Positions 1 through 8,403 are shown, counted from the stretch's first letter. The stretch: DNA of 64,000 bases from Devosia sp. MC521 (GCF_014127105.1 NZ_CP059902.1:62001-126000); one strand, 5' to 3'. The notes: generated by a model not told the origin, from the letters alone. Made by a program: numbers and translations.

Positions 1-390
1 GAGCGTCTTCCCGGGGAAGTCGGCTTCGGTTTTGACGCCGGTTTCAGTCGGGCAGATCATCATCAGGCCAGCGCGCTTATAGGGCTGGGCGATGTTGACG
101 AGCGGCACGCCGCTTTCGCGCGCGGCCATGCCTGCTGCCATCCAGGTGACGATAATGTCGGCGCCGCCGCCAGCGATCACCTGTTCTGGGGCGATGTTGG
201 GGCCGCCGGGAAGAATGGTGATGTCGAGGTCTTCTTCGTCATAAAAGCCCTTGGCTTCTGCAACGAGATAGCCCGCAAACTGGGCTTGCGTGACCCACTT
301 CAGCTGCAGGGTGAGTGCGTCTGCAGACAGTGCTGAACTTGCCGACATAACCATTGCGGTTGCGACAAGGCCTCCAAGAATTTTTTTCAT
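1..390 (-). CDS. ABC transporter substrate-binding protein, NMT1/THI5-like (partial, C-terminus outside window)
   Basis: The start codon is at 388-390 and the reading frame stays open to the window edge, so about 130 N-terminal residues are visible. The protein begins with MKKI, a hydrophobic stretch and an Ala-rich cleavage region, i.e. an export signal. The mature part reads like the NMT1/THI5 class (LKWVTQAQFAGYLVA, then a long GG-containing loop), which binds pyrimidine precursors, taurine-type or riboflavin-like ligands. It is followed on the minus strand by two permeases and an ATPase. Because the same strand carries dihydropyrimidinase and ureidopropionase genes, the ligand is probably a pyrimidine or dihydropyrimidine; that is inference from context. 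Confidence 0.85.
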   Translation of the reverse strand, partial: MKKILGGLVATAMVMSASSALSADALTLQLKWVTQAQFAGYLVAEAKGFYDEEDLDITILPGGPNIAPEQVIAGGGADIIVTWMAAGMAARESGVPLVNIAQPYKRAGLMMICPTETGVKTEADFPGKTL

Positions 391-411
391 TTTTGCGTTC
401 CCGTTTCCCTT

Positions 412-1524
412 TTACGCCCGTCCACCACGGACAGACGGATGCCAGAAGGTGACACCTCTCTCGATGAGAGCGATGACACCGTAGAAGGCGGACCCCGCGA
501 CCGCCGCAACAGCGATCTCCGCCCAGACCAGATCAATGGCCAAACGGCCAACACCGGTCGAAATTCGGAAGCCCATTCCCACGACGGGCGTCCCGAAAAA
601 CTCCGCTACGATTGCGCCGATCAAGGCCAAGGTCGAATTGATCTTGAGGGCGTTGAATATGAAGGGGCCCGCAGCGGGGAGCCTGAGCTTCATAAGGGTT
701 TGCCAATAGTTGGCGGCATAGGTGTGCATGAGATCGCGCTCGATGGACGAGGCTGCGTTGAGCCCGGCCACCGTGTTGATCAACATGGGGAAGAAGGTCA
801 TGGCGACCACGACCGCAGCTTTACTCTGCCAATCGAAACCGAACCACATGACCATAATCGGCGCGATCCCGATGATTGGAAGCGCCGACATGAAATTGCC
901 AATCGGCATGATGCCCGCCTTCAAGAAGGGCGAGCGATCAACCGCAATGGCAACAAGGAGACCGGCAAGACAGCCAATGGCATAGCCGGGCAGCACGGAT
1001 TTGATGAAAGTCTGAATGAAGTCCTGAGTTAGAATATAGGTCTCGGCCGCCATGCGGGCGGCAATGGCTGAAGGGGAAGGCAGAAGCACGGGCGGCACGC
1101 CTGCGCCGCGCGTGATGACTTCCCAAACGATGAGCAGGGCTAGGCCAAATATGGTTGGAATGACCAGCCCCGTGCCGGTGTGCGGCAGTTTTCCTAAGCG
1201 AATGGCGGTGGAGAGCTCTTCAACGAACAACCAAGAGAATGCCCAAGCCGAGATCAGCGCTAACCAATGATGGCCGGGCATCGTGCCTTCAGCAGGCAAG
1301 GAAGCGATGAGGGCATAGGCGCCAAACACCATCAGTACGCCGTCGACCCAGATCGGCAGTGGCTTTTTAAAGCGGATGAGCGTGAGTGCCCCCGCGATAA
1401 AGAAGATCAGCAGCAGTGGCGCGGCACTCAGACTGGTCAATGACAAGACCAAGCCAAGCGCGGCGCTGCCCCCTGCAACACTTGCGAGAAGCTTTTGCAT
1501 GGGTGTGAAAGCGAGCGAAATCAT
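412..1524 (-). CDS. ABC transporter permease (NitT/TauT/SsuC type)
   Basis: A 370-residue inner-membrane permease. The N-terminal third carries several extra hydrophobic segments, and the C-terminal part has the BPD_transp_1 fold with the EAA-type loop (around NALKINSTLALIGAIVAEFF). Its ATG overlaps the stop of the upstream permease gene by four bases, indicating translational coupling. It lies between that permease and the substrate-binding protein gene, so the two permeases probably form a heterodimeric channel. It is longer than the usual ~260 residues because of the N-terminal extension, which is seen in some members that sit with hydantoin/pyrimidine genes. Confidence 0.88.
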   Translation of the reverse strand: MISLAFTPMQKLLASVAGGSAALGLVLSLTSLSAAPLLLIFFIAGALTLIRFKKPLPIWVDGVLMVFGAYALIASLPAEGTMPGHHWLALISAWAFSWLFVEELSTAIRLGKLPHTGTGLVIPTIFGLALLIVWEVITRGAGVPPVLLPSPSAIAARMAAETYILTQDFIQTFIKSVLPGYAIGCLAGLLVAIAVDRSPFLKAGIMPIGNFMSALPIIGIAPIMVMWFGFDWQSKAAVVVAMTFFPMLINTVAGLNAASSIERDLMHTYAANYWQTLMKLRLPAAGPFIFNALKINSTLALIGAIVAEFFGTPVVGMGFRISTGVGRLAIDLVWAEIAVAAVAGSAFYGVIALIERGVTFWHPSVRGGRA

Positions 1525-2390
1525 GCGCGTGCTCCCATGCGAGCGTTGACGTATTTTTCAGCCGAACCGACCAGCGCCACCAAGACGGCGGCAATCCCTG
1601 CGGCCAAGAACAGCGCCGCCCAGATTTGCACGGTTTGACCATTGTAGGAGCCCGTGAGCAAACGCACGCCAAGGCCACCACCGGCGGCATTGGACAGCTC
1701 TGCCACCACGGCGCCGATCAGCGAAATGGCAATGCCAACCTTCATCGAGGCGAAGAGGAAAGGCATGGCCGCTGGCCAGCGCAGCTTCCAGAACACCTGC
1801 CAGGAATTGGCATCATAGGTGCGCATCAGATCGAGCTGAATATTCTCCGGCGAACGCAGCCCCTTCACCATGCCGACAACGACGGGGAAGAAGGAGAGAT
1901 ACATGGATATCAACGCCTTAGGGATCATGCCCGTGAGGCCGACGGCCCCCAACCCCACCACAATCATCGGCGCGACCGCCAAAATTGGAATGGTCTGGCT
2001 GGCAATGATCCACGGCATCAAAGAGCGGTCGGTGGCATCATTGTGAATGATTGCGACGGCCAACAGCACGCCCAAAACCGTGCCAAAGGCGAAGCCGAGA
2101 AGCGTCGCTGAGAGGGTGATCCAACTGTGATAGGCGAGCGAGCGCTTGGAGGTGAGATCCATAGCCACCGTTGCGCTCCAAATCTCGGAAAACACCTGAT
2201 GGGGCGCTGGCAGCACAGGTTTGGCCTGCGCCCAAGTTTGCTGGGCAAACTCGGTGACGGGCACATTTTCGAGATTTGCGCGGGTGTTGAGCGTGTTCTG
2301 CCAGGGCGCGTTCATATGGATCGCCATCGCGTACCAAAAGGCGACAATGGCGATGAGAATGGTGAGAACGGGGAGGATGCGGTTCAGCAT
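1521..2390 (-). CDS. ABC transporter permease (NitT/TauT/SsuC type)
   Basis: A 289-residue inner-membrane permease of the BPD_transp_1 family with an N-terminal anchor (MLNRILPVLTILIAIVAFWY), a periplasmic loop and a cluster of transmembrane helices; the EAA-like loop reads KVGIAISLIGAVVAELSNAA. I place the start at the ATG at 2388-2390; an in-frame TTG seven codons upstream falls inside a palindromic repeat and is less likely. It is the partner of the following permease, which starts inside its stop codon. The ATPase gene lies upstream, separated by about 150 bp of repeat sequence. Confidence 0.85.
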   Translation of the reverse strand: MLNRILPVLTILIAIVAFWYAMAIHMNAPWQNTLNTRANLENVPVTEFAQQTWAQAKPVLPAPHQVFSEIWSATVAMDLTSKRSLAYHSWITLSATLLGFAFGTVLGVLLAVAIIHNDATDRSLMPWIIASQTIPILAVAPMIVVGLGAVGLTGMIPKALISMYLSFFPVVVGMVKGLRSPENIQLDLMRTYDANSWQVFWKLRWPAAMPFLFASMKVGIAISLIGAVVAELSNAAGGGLGVRLLTGSYNGQTVQIWAALFLAAGIAAVLVALVGSAEKYVNARMGARA

Positions 2391-2409
2391 GGGGGCGATA
2401 CCCCCACCC

Positions 2410-2516
2410 AACCTCCCCCTGTGAGGGGGAGGGGTTGAGCTGGTGATTTTAAACGCGGCGTACCCGAGACACCATCTGATCGCTCTCCCTCATCGGGGGA
2501 GGCTAGATGGAGGCCT
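2410..2516. repeat. Intergenic palindromic repeat (REP-like), two hairpins
   Basis: The gap between the permease and ATPase genes holds a G/C-rich hairpin (TCCCCCT at 2414-2420 against AGGGGGA at 2424-2430, extended by AACC/GGTT), followed near 2484-2516 by a second block, TCTCCCTCATCGGGGGAGG. The style matches the palindromic families common in Hyphomicrobiales intergenic DNA. It differs from the 'ccccctcaccc' family seen at 3339-3456 and 5003-5478. Confidence 0.6.
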
Positions 2517-2541
2517 TCATGATGAAGAGAAAGAAGCATGG

Positions 2542-3330
2542 CTATACATGCTCCTCGTCATAGGAATGACCGGCCCGCAGGCCGTCACGCACACGGGCGG
2601 CGATTTCCAAGAACTCAGGCGTTTCGCGAATGTCGAGCGGCCGCTCCTTGGGCAGCGTGCTCTCGATAATGTCGGTGACGCGGCCTGGACGCGGGGACAT
2701 GACGACGATCTTAGTCGACAGATACACCGCCTCGGGAATGGAGTGGGTGACAAAGCAAATGGTTTTTTCGGTCCGCGCCCAAAGTTTTAAAAGCTCGGAA
2801 TTGAGGTGGTCTCGGACGATCTCGTCGAGCGCACCAAAGGGCTCGTCCATCAGTAGAAGATCGGCATCAAAGCTGAGCGCGCGAGCGATGGAGGCACGTT
2901 GCTGCATGCCACCCGAGAGTTGCCATGGGTATTTCTTCTCAAAGCCGGAAAGGTTCACCAGCTCCATGGTGCGCTTGATGCGTTTGGCCTGTTCACTGGC
3001 GGAATGCCCCATAATCTCGAGCGGCAGGGCGACGTTTTTTTCAATGGTGCGCCACGGATAGAGCGCGGCGGCCTGAAACACATAGCCATAGGAGCGGTCT
3101 TTCCGCGCCTGCTCGGCAGTCTTTCCGTTGACGGTCAAAGTGCCGGATGTGGGGCGTTCAAGATCGGCAATGGTGCGCAAAAATGTCGTTTTTCCGCAGC
3201 CGGAGGGGCCAATAAAAGAAACAAACTCACCCTTGTTGATGGTCAAATTGACGTCAGAGAGCGCAACAACGTCGCCGTCGCCGGTGGGGAAGGTGAGGCC
3301 AAGATTTTGAGCGTGAACGACAGTGGTCAT
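2542..3330 (-). CDS. ABC transporter ATP-binding protein (SsuB/TauB type)
   Basis: A 262-residue cytoplasmic ATPase. Visible motifs are Walker A GPSGCGKTT (about residues 42-50), the Q-loop, signature LSGGMQQRASIARAL, Walker B DLLLMDEPFGALDE and the switch His in VTHSIPEAVYLS. This is the NitT/TauT subfamily layout and matches the permease types downstream. It energises the importer encoded by the next three genes on the minus strand. It lies downstream of dihydropyrimidinase, separated by a 118-bp inverted repeat element, so it may be partly uncoupled from that gene's transcript. Confidence 0.93.
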   Translation of the reverse strand: MTTVVHAQNLGLTFPTGDGDVVALSDVNLTINKGEFVSFIGPSGCGKTTFLRTIADLERPTSGTLTVNGKTAEQARKDRSYGYVFQAAALYPWRTIEKNVALPLEIMGHSASEQAKRIKRTMELVNLSGFEKKYPWQLSGGMQQRASIARALSFDADLLLMDEPFGALDEIVRDHLNSELLKLWARTEKTICFVTHSIPEAVYLSTKIVVMSPRPGRVTDIIESTLPKERPLDIRETPEFLEIAARVRDGLRAGHSYDEEHV

Positions 3331-3338
3331 TGCGCAGA

Positions 3339-3456
3339 GGCCCCCTCACCCGACGCGTTGCGTCGACCTCTACCCCAGGGGGAGAGGTTAACCAGTGCAC
3401 CCTCTTCACCTCTCCCTAGGGGGAAAGGTCGGCCCATTGGGCCGGGTGAGGGGGCC
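3339..3456. repeat. Compound inverted repeat of the 'ccccctcaccc' family
   Basis: The block starts GGCCCCCTCACCCG and ends CGGGTGAGGGGGCC, exact reverse complements. Internally it carries two further hairpins (CCTCTACCCCAGGGGGAGAGG near 3366-3387, and CCTCTCCCTAGGGGGAAAGG near 3410-3428). It lies between the start of the ABC ATPase gene and the stop of dihydropyrimidinase. The same two half-elements occur at 5003-5073 and 5419-5478, but there in the opposite order with a gene between them. Confidence 0.85.
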
Positions 3457-3484
3457 TTCGGTAGAAAACTAGTCAAAAAAGTCA

Positions 3485-4936
3485 TCAAACCCCCGTCGCT
3501 GGGATGCCAGCGCGTTCGATCTTGCGAGGAGAGACGATGTCCTTCCACGTGCTGAGCGCGCGGTTGACCGGGTTCTTGGCTTCACGCGCCACAAACTTGC
3601 CGTGGCCGTGCTCGCCCTGGAACTTGTCTTCGATGACCGAGACATGGCCGCGGGTCAGCACAAAACGCGGCATCCCCTTGCATTCAAAGCCTTCAAACAC
3701 GTTGTATTCGATGACCGATTGCTGGCTCTTGGCCGAAATGGTCTTGGTGCGTTCCGGGTCCCAGACGATGAGATCGGCATCGGCGCCAACCAGCACTGCG
3801 CCCTTCTTTGGGTACATGTTGAGGATTTTGGCGATATTGGTCGAGGTTACGGCGACGAATTCGTTCATGGTCAGACGACCGGTATTGACGCCAGCGGTCC
3901 ACAGCACAGGCAGGCGATCTTCAAGACCGCCGGTGCCGTTTGGTATTTTTGAGAAATTTCCAATGCCATTGCGCTTCTGCTCGGAGGTAAAGGCGCAGTG
4001 GTCGGTGGCAACGCAGGAGAGCGAGCCGGATTGCAAGCCTGCCCAGAGCGAGTCCTGGTGCTGTTTATTGCGGAACGGAGGAGACATGACGCGGCGGGCG
4101 GCGTGGTCCCAATCGGGATTGAAATATTCACTTTCATCCAGCGTCAGGTGTTGGATCAGCGGCTCGCCATAAACGCGCATGCCCTTGGCGCGGGCGCGGC
4201 GGATGGCTTCGTGGGCCTGCTCGCAAGAAGTGTGAACGACATAGAGCGGCACACCCGCCATATCGGCCAGCATAATGGCGCGGTTGGTGGCTTCCCCTTC
4301 CACTTCTGGCGGGCGAGAATAGGCGTGGCCTTCAGGGCCGGTATTGCCTTCTGCGAGAAGCTTTGCCGTCATCGCAGCGACAATATCGCCGTTTTCAGCA
4401 TGAACGAGGGGCAGTGCACCAAGGTCGGCGCAGCGCTGGAACGAGGAGAACATCTCATCGTCGTTCACCATCAGGCTGCCCTTATAGGCCATGAAATGCT
4501 TGAACGAGGTGATGCCCCGATCGACCACCTCGGCCATTTCGTCAAAAACCTGCTCGCCCCACCAGGTGACGGCCATGTGGAAGGAATAGTCGGCATAGGC
4601 TTTGCCGGTTTTATTGTCCCACATTTTGAGCGCTTCTAAGAGGCCCTGGTTGGGATTGGGCAGGCAAAAATCGATGACCATTGTGGTGCCGCCCATAAGG
4701 CCAGCGCGCGTACCACTTTCAAAATCATCGGCAGAATACGTGCCCATAAAGGGCATTTCGAGGTGGGTATGCGGATCAATTCCGCCGGGCATGATGTAAC
4801 AGCCGGTCGCGTCCAAAACCTCATCGCCGGAGAGGTTGTCGCCGATCTCAACGATCACATCTCCTTCGATTTTCACGTCGGCTTTGTAGGTCAGGTCGGC
4901 CGTGACCACCGTGCCGTTCTTGATAACTTTACTCAT
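3485..4936 (-). CDS. hydA: Dihydropyrimidinase (D-hydantoinase)
   Basis: A 483-residue zinc amidohydrolase that opens dihydrouracil or dihydrothymine to N-carbamoyl-beta-alanine or its methyl analogue. The metal-binding HxH is in GGIDPHTHLEMPF (about residues 55-65). The bridging carboxylated Lys is in FKHFMAYKGSLMV, further His ligands in HAENGD and VVHTSCEQAH, and the catalytic Asp in ATDHCAF. Length matches the family. A usable ribosome site (AGAGGGA) precedes the ATG. It is the central enzyme of this reductive pyrimidine locus; the next step is encoded at 5499-6749. The first enzyme, dihydropyrimidine dehydrogenase, is not in the window. Confidence 0.95.
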   Translation of the reverse strand: MSKVIKNGTVVTADLTYKADVKIEGDVIVEIGDNLSGDEVLDATGCYIMPGGIDPHTHLEMPFMGTYSADDFESGTRAGLMGGTTMVIDFCLPNPNQGLLEALKMWDNKTGKAYADYSFHMAVTWWGEQVFDEMAEVVDRGITSFKHFMAYKGSLMVNDDEMFSSFQRCADLGALPLVHAENGDIVAAMTAKLLAEGNTGPEGHAYSRPPEVEGEATNRAIMLADMAGVPLYVVHTSCEQAHEAIRRARAKGMRVYGEPLIQHLTLDESEYFNPDWDHAARRVMSPPFRNKQHQDSLWAGLQSGSLSCVATDHCAFTSEQKRNGIGNFSKIPNGTGGLEDRLPVLWTAGVNTGRLTMNEFVAVTSTNIAKILNMYPKKGAVLVGADADLIVWDPERTKTISAKSQQSVIEYNVFEGFECKGMPRFVLTRGHVSVIEDKFQGEHGHGKFVAREAKNPVNRALSTWKDIVSPRKIERAGIPATGV

Positions 4937-4958
4937 TGTCGTTCCCTCTAAAGTCTGC

Positions 4959-4989
4959 CCGATCCGCGCTTTCCCCTCGCGCGGATCGG
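4959..4989 (-). promoter_or_regulatory. Perfect hairpin in the dihydropyrimidinase leader
   Basis: CCGATCCGCG at 4959-4968 and CGCGGATCGG at 4980-4989 form a perfect 10-bp stem with an 11-base loop, just upstream of the dihydropyrimidinase start and downstream of the DUF559 stop. No T-run follows, so it is either a weak terminator for the DUF559 gene or a stem in the leader mRNA. Confidence 0.5.
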
Positions 4990-4999
4990 CGATGTCTAT

Positions 5000-5416
5000 T
5001 TACACCCTCTCTTCACCTCTCCCTTTGGGGGAGAGGTCGGTCTTCGTGAAACGAAGTCCGGGTGAGGGGGCCTTGCTCAAATGCTCGGCAATGGCAGTGA
5101 GCACCCCTTCGGTGTTCTCCAAAACGTCGTCGTTCCAGAAGCGTAAGACCGAATAGCCGTGGGCAGCGAGATCCCTCGTTCTCGCTGCGTCTTTGGCATT
5201 CTCGGCGTGTTGGCCGCCATCAAGCTCCACAATAAGGTCAGCTTCTCGATAGGCGAAGTCGGCGATATAAGCGCCCACTGGCAGCTGCCGAACGAATTTG
5301 AACCCGTTTAATTGCCTTTCGGGGATGTGCTCCCAGAGTTTTATCTCCGCGTCAGTCAAATTGGCGCGGAGGCGTTTGGCGGCTTGGGCGGCAAACTTGG
5401 TTTTGAGCGTGCTCAT
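5000..5416 (-). CDS. DUF559 (Vsr-like, PD-(D/E)XK fold) endonuclease-domain protein
   Basis: A 138-residue protein with the DUF559 pattern: LWEHIPERQLNGFKFVRQ, then GAYIADFAYREADLIVELDG, which supplies the Asp and ExD acidic residues of a Vsr-type restriction fold, then VLRFWNDDVLENTEGVL. Its last 25 or so residues (from KAPSPG onward) are translated from the flanking palindromic repeat, and its start codon abuts a second, inverted copy. The gene splits the pyrimidine operon, so it is probably an insertion. The activity is not known to me; repeat-associated mobility is a hypothesis. Confidence 0.85.
   Translation of the reverse strand: MSTLKTKFAAQAAKRLRANLTDAEIKLWEHIPERQLNGFKFVRQLPVGAYIADFAYREADLIVELDGGQHAENAKDAARTRDLAAHGYSVLRFWNDDVLENTEGVLTAIAEHLSKAPSPGLRFTKTDLSPKGRGEERV
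5003..5073. repeat. Left arm of inverted repeat flanking the DUF559 gene
   Basis: This arm reads from CACCCTCT through CCTCTCCCTTTGGGGGAGAGG to CGGGTGAGGGGGCC. It is the reverse complement of 5419-5478 apart from a short internal spacer. It overlaps the 3' end of the DUF559 coding region. Confidence 0.85.
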
Positions 5417-5418
5417 AC

Positions 5419-5478
5419 GGCCCCCTCACCCGACGCAACGCGTCGACCTCTCCCCCAAAGGGAGAGGTAAAGAGGGTG
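5419..5478. repeat. Right arm of inverted repeat flanking the DUF559 gene
   Basis: Starts GGCCCCCTCACCCG two bases beyond the DUF559 start codon and contains the hairpin CCTCTCCCCCAAAGGGAGAGG, ending AGAGGGTG. The two arms together enclose exactly one gene. Confidence 0.85.
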
Positions 5479-5498
5479 CTTATGCAGGAGCACTGTCT

Positions 5499-6749
5499 TC
5501 ACCCCACGATCTCCGCTGTTTCAAGAACGGCGTGCAGCAACACGTCGGCTCCGGCTGCGGCCCATTCGGGGGAAATCTCTTCCGCTTCATTGTGCGATAG
5601 CCCACCGACACAGGGGCACATGATCATGGTCGATGGAGCGACCTTTGCCGCCCAGCACGCGTCATGGCCCGCGCCAGAGATGACATTCATATGGCTGTAG
5701 CCAAGGCGTTCGGCGGCTGCGCGCACACGGCCAACAAGCGTTGGGTCAAAGGTGACCGGATCAAAATGACCAATGGCTTCAACTGCGCATTTAACGCCGA
5801 TTTCGTCGCAGATCGCGGCCGCACGCTTTTCGATTTCGCCGCGCATGCGATTGAGCTTGGCGAGGTCTGGCGTGCGGATGTCGACCGTGAAGATGACAGT
5901 GCTTGGGAGCACATTGCGCGAGTTTGGAGAGAATTTGACCTGCCCCACGCCGCCAACGGCGCCCGGCTGTTCGCCCATTGCCACGTCCTGCACCATCTCG
6001 AAAATGCGGGCCATGGCGAGCCCGGCATTGACGCGCATGTTCATGGGGGTGGAACCGGTGTGCGCCTCGCGACCGGTGAGAGTGAACTCGAGCCACCACA
6101 GGCCTTGGCAATGCGTGACGACGCCGATCTGCTTTTCTTCGGCTTCAAGAATAGGCCCTTGCTCAATGTGATACTCGAAATAGGCGTGCATTTTGCGCGC
6201 GCCTACCTCTTCGTCACCCAGCCAGCCGATGCGCTGGAGCTCATCGCCAAAGCTCTTGCCGTCCTGGTCTTTGCGGCCATAGGCGTGCTCCTGGCTAATG
6301 ACACCGGCAAACACGGCTGAAGCCAGCATGGCGGGGGCAAAACGCGCGCCTTCTTCATTGGTCCAGTTGGTGACGACGATGGGATGCTTGGTTTGAATGC
6401 CGAGATCGTTCATCGAGCGCACAACTTCGAGGCCTGCGAGCACGCCCAAGACGCCGTCATATTTGCCGCCGGTTGGCTGGGTATCGAGGTGCGAGCCGAT
6501 GTAGACGGGCAGGGCGCTCGGGTCCGTGCCCGCGCGGGTCATGAACATTGTGCCCATTTGATCGACGCCCATCGTGAGCCCGGCTTCGTCGCACCATCGC
6601 TTAAAAAGCTCGCGTCCAGCTTTGTCGCTGTCGGTGAGGGTTTGACGGTTATTGCCGCCAGCCACACCGGGGCCAATCTTGGCCATCTCCATCAGGCTAT
6701 CCCAAAGCCGGTCGCCATTGATCTTGAGGTTTTCACCGGGTGCGGTCAT
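5499..6749 (-). CDS. N-carbamoyl-beta-alanine amidohydrolase (beta-ureidopropionase), M20 family
   Basis: A 416-residue binuclear-metal amidase of the M20/M28 Zn-dependent hydrolase class. It removes the carbamoyl group from N-carbamoyl-beta-alanine, releasing beta-alanine, CO2 and ammonia. Metal-ligand regions are visible: GSHLDTQPTGGKYDGVLG, NWTNEEGARFAPAM, EYHIEQGP and a terminal His in ISGAGHDACW. The HTGSTPM segment marks the lid/dimerisation region. Length fits allantoate amidohydrolase and ureidopropionase relatives, so allantoate is formally possible, but dihydropyrimidinase next door favours ureidopropionate. A strong terminator lies just upstream, so this gene probably begins a new transcript. 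Confidence 0.9.
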   Translation of the reverse strand: MTAPGENLKINGDRLWDSLMEMAKIGPGVAGGNNRQTLTDSDKAGRELFKRWCDEAGLTMGVDQMGTMFMTRAGTDPSALPVYIGSHLDTQPTGGKYDGVLGVLAGLEVVRSMNDLGIQTKHPIVVTNWTNEEGARFAPAMLASAVFAGVISQEHAYGRKDQDGKSFGDELQRIGWLGDEEVGARKMHAYFEYHIEQGPILEAEEKQIGVVTHCQGLWWLEFTLTGREAHTGSTPMNMRVNAGLAMARIFEMVQDVAMGEQPGAVGGVGQVKFSPNSRNVLPSTVIFTVDIRTPDLAKLNRMRGEIEKRAAAICDEIGVKCAVEAIGHFDPVTFDPTLVGRVRAAAERLGYSHMNVISGAGHDACWAAKVAPSTMIMCPCVGGLSHNEAEEISPEWAAAGADVLLHAVLETAEIVG

Positions 6750-6774
6750 GCGTGTGTCTCGTCATTCTTAAGGT

Positions 6775-6819
6775 CGAAATAAAAAGCCCTGCCGTCGCGG
6801 TGCGCGAGCGGCAGGGCTT
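6775..6819 (-). terminator. Rho-independent terminator after the semialdehyde dehydrogenase gene
   Basis: AAGCCCTGCCG (6784-6794) and CGGCAGGGCTT (6809-6819) form an 11-bp perfect stem. On the minus strand it is followed by TTTTTATTT. It ends the aminotransferase-dehydrogenase transcript. Confidence 0.88.
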
Positions 6820-6906
6820 ACCTTCAATAGCATTATGTGCGGCGCTGGGCCGCCGGAGCGGGGTCGCAGAGATCAACTTATGTTCGATCCTGCTCCTCAT
6901 CTTTGC

Positions 6907-8403
6907 CTACTTCACACTTGGGAAGCTAAATTCGGCACCACCCTTGATGCCGGCTGGCCAGCGGGTGGTGACGGTTTTGAGCCGCGTATAGAAGTGAATG
7001 CCTTCAGGCCCGTAGATGGAATGATCGCCAAATAGGCTGCGCTTCCATCCGCCGAAGGAGTGGTAGGCCACCGGCACGGGGAGGGGCACGTTAATGCCCA
7101 CCATGCCCACTTCGATCTTGTCGGCAAATTCACGAGCGGCGTCGCCGTCTCGGGTGAAGATGGCCGTGCCATTGGCATATTCGTGCCCGTGGATGAGATC
7201 GACCGCGTCTTGGAAACTGTCCCGGCGCACAACCGAGAGCACCGGTCCAAAAATTTCTTCCTTATAAATCTTCATCTCGGGCTCGACATTGTCGAACAGA
7301 GTGCCGCCGACATAATAGCCATTTTCATAGCCCTGTAGGCTGAAACCGCGGCCATCAACGACGAGGTCAGCGCCGTCTTCAACGCCGCTATCGATATAGC
7401 CGACGATCTTATCGCGGTGCATTTTGGTGACGACCGGACCCATTTCGGCGTCCTTATCGGTCGCAGGGCCAATTTTCAGGGCTTCAACGCGTGGTTTCAG
7501 CTTTGCCACCAGCGCATCCGCTGTCTGCTTGCCAAGGGGCACAGCCACCGAGATCGCCATACAACGTTCGCCCGCTGAGCCATAGCCTGCGCCCATCAGC
7601 GCATCGGCGGCCTGATCGAGGTCCGCGTCTGGCATGATGATCATGTGGTTTTTGGCGCCGCCGAGGGCCTGCACGCGTTTGCCGGCTTTGGTGCCGCGCT
7701 GGTAGACATATTCGGCAATCGGGGTCGAGCCAACGAAGGACACAGCCTTGATGTCGGCATGGTCCAAAATCCCGTCGACCATTTCCTTATCGCCATGGAC
7801 GATATTAAGAATGCCTTCGGGAAGGCCTGCTTCCATAAAGAGGTTCCAGGCCAGCATTGGAGCGGATGGATCGCGTTCCGACGGTTTTAGGATAAAGGCA
7901 TTGCCGCAAGCGATAGCGGCTGGATACATCCACATCGGCACCATGGCCGGGAAGTTGAACGGGGTAATCCCGGCAACAACGCCCAGCGGCTGCCGATCCG
8001 AATAGCTGTCGATAGACGGGCCGACATTGCGGCTGAACTCGCCCTTCAAGAGATGCGGAATGCCACAAGCAAAGTCGACGCAGTCAATGCCACGGGCGAC
8101 TTCGCCCAAGGCATCGTCATGCACCTTGCCGTGCTCTTTGGAGATTTCGCGGGCCAGATCATCAGAATATTGATCGAGCAGCGCCTTGAACTTGAACATG
8201 ACGCGGGCGCGCTTCATCGGCGGGGTATTGCCCCAAGCCACTTGAGCGTGTTTGGCATTGGCGACAGCGGCGTTCAACTCATCGAGCGTCGAGAGCGGCA
8301 GCTCAGCCGATTGTTCGCCTGTTGCCGGATTAAAAACCGGGACGCGGCGAGAGGATGTGGAGACATAACGTTTGCCTGCGACGGCGTTCTCAATGACCTG
8401 CAA
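6907..8403 (-). CDS. mmsA: CoA-acylating (methyl)malonate-semialdehyde dehydrogenase
   Basis: A 498-residue NAD-dependent aldehyde dehydrogenase that converts malonate semialdehyde (or methylmalonate semialdehyde from thymine) plus CoA to acetyl-CoA (propionyl-CoA) and CO2. Family hallmarks are ITPFNFPAMVPMWM, SFVGSTPIAEYVY, the cofactor/substrate region QALGGAKNHMIIMPDAD, the catalytic Cys in GSAGERCMAISVAVP, and GNGTAIFTRDG-like text near the C-terminus. It follows the aminotransferase gene on the same strand and ends at a terminator. The pair would carry beta-alanine to central metabolism. A second copy of this enzyme lies at 59524-61020. Confidence 0.93.
   Translation of the reverse strand: MQVIENAVAGKRYVSTSSRRVPVFNPATGEQSAELPLSTLDELNAAVANAKHAQVAWGNTPPMKRARVMFKFKALLDQYSDDLAREISKEHGKVHDDALGEVARGIDCVDFACGIPHLLKGEFSRNVGPSIDSYSDRQPLGVVAGITPFNFPAMVPMWMYPAAIACGNAFILKPSERDPSAPMLAWNLFMEAGLPEGILNIVHGDKEMVDGILDHADIKAVSFVGSTPIAEYVYQRGTKAGKRVQALGGAKNHMIIMPDADLDQAADALMGAGYGSAGERCMAISVAVPLGKQTADALVAKLKPRVEALKIGPATDKDAEMGPVVTKMHRDKIVGYIDSGVEDGADLVVDGRGFSLQGYENGYYVGGTLFDNVEPEMKIYKEEIFGPVLSVVRRDSFQDAVDLIHGHEYANGTAIFTRDGDAAREFADKIEVGMVGINVPLPVPVAYHSFGGWKRSLFGDHSIYGPEGIHFYTRLKTVTTRWPAGIKGGAEFSFPSVK

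Noticed and set aside
2640..3060. Long open frames on the plus strand opposite the ABC ATPase
   Set aside because: They mirror a gene with clear Walker motifs and have no ribosome site or family signature; shadow frames.
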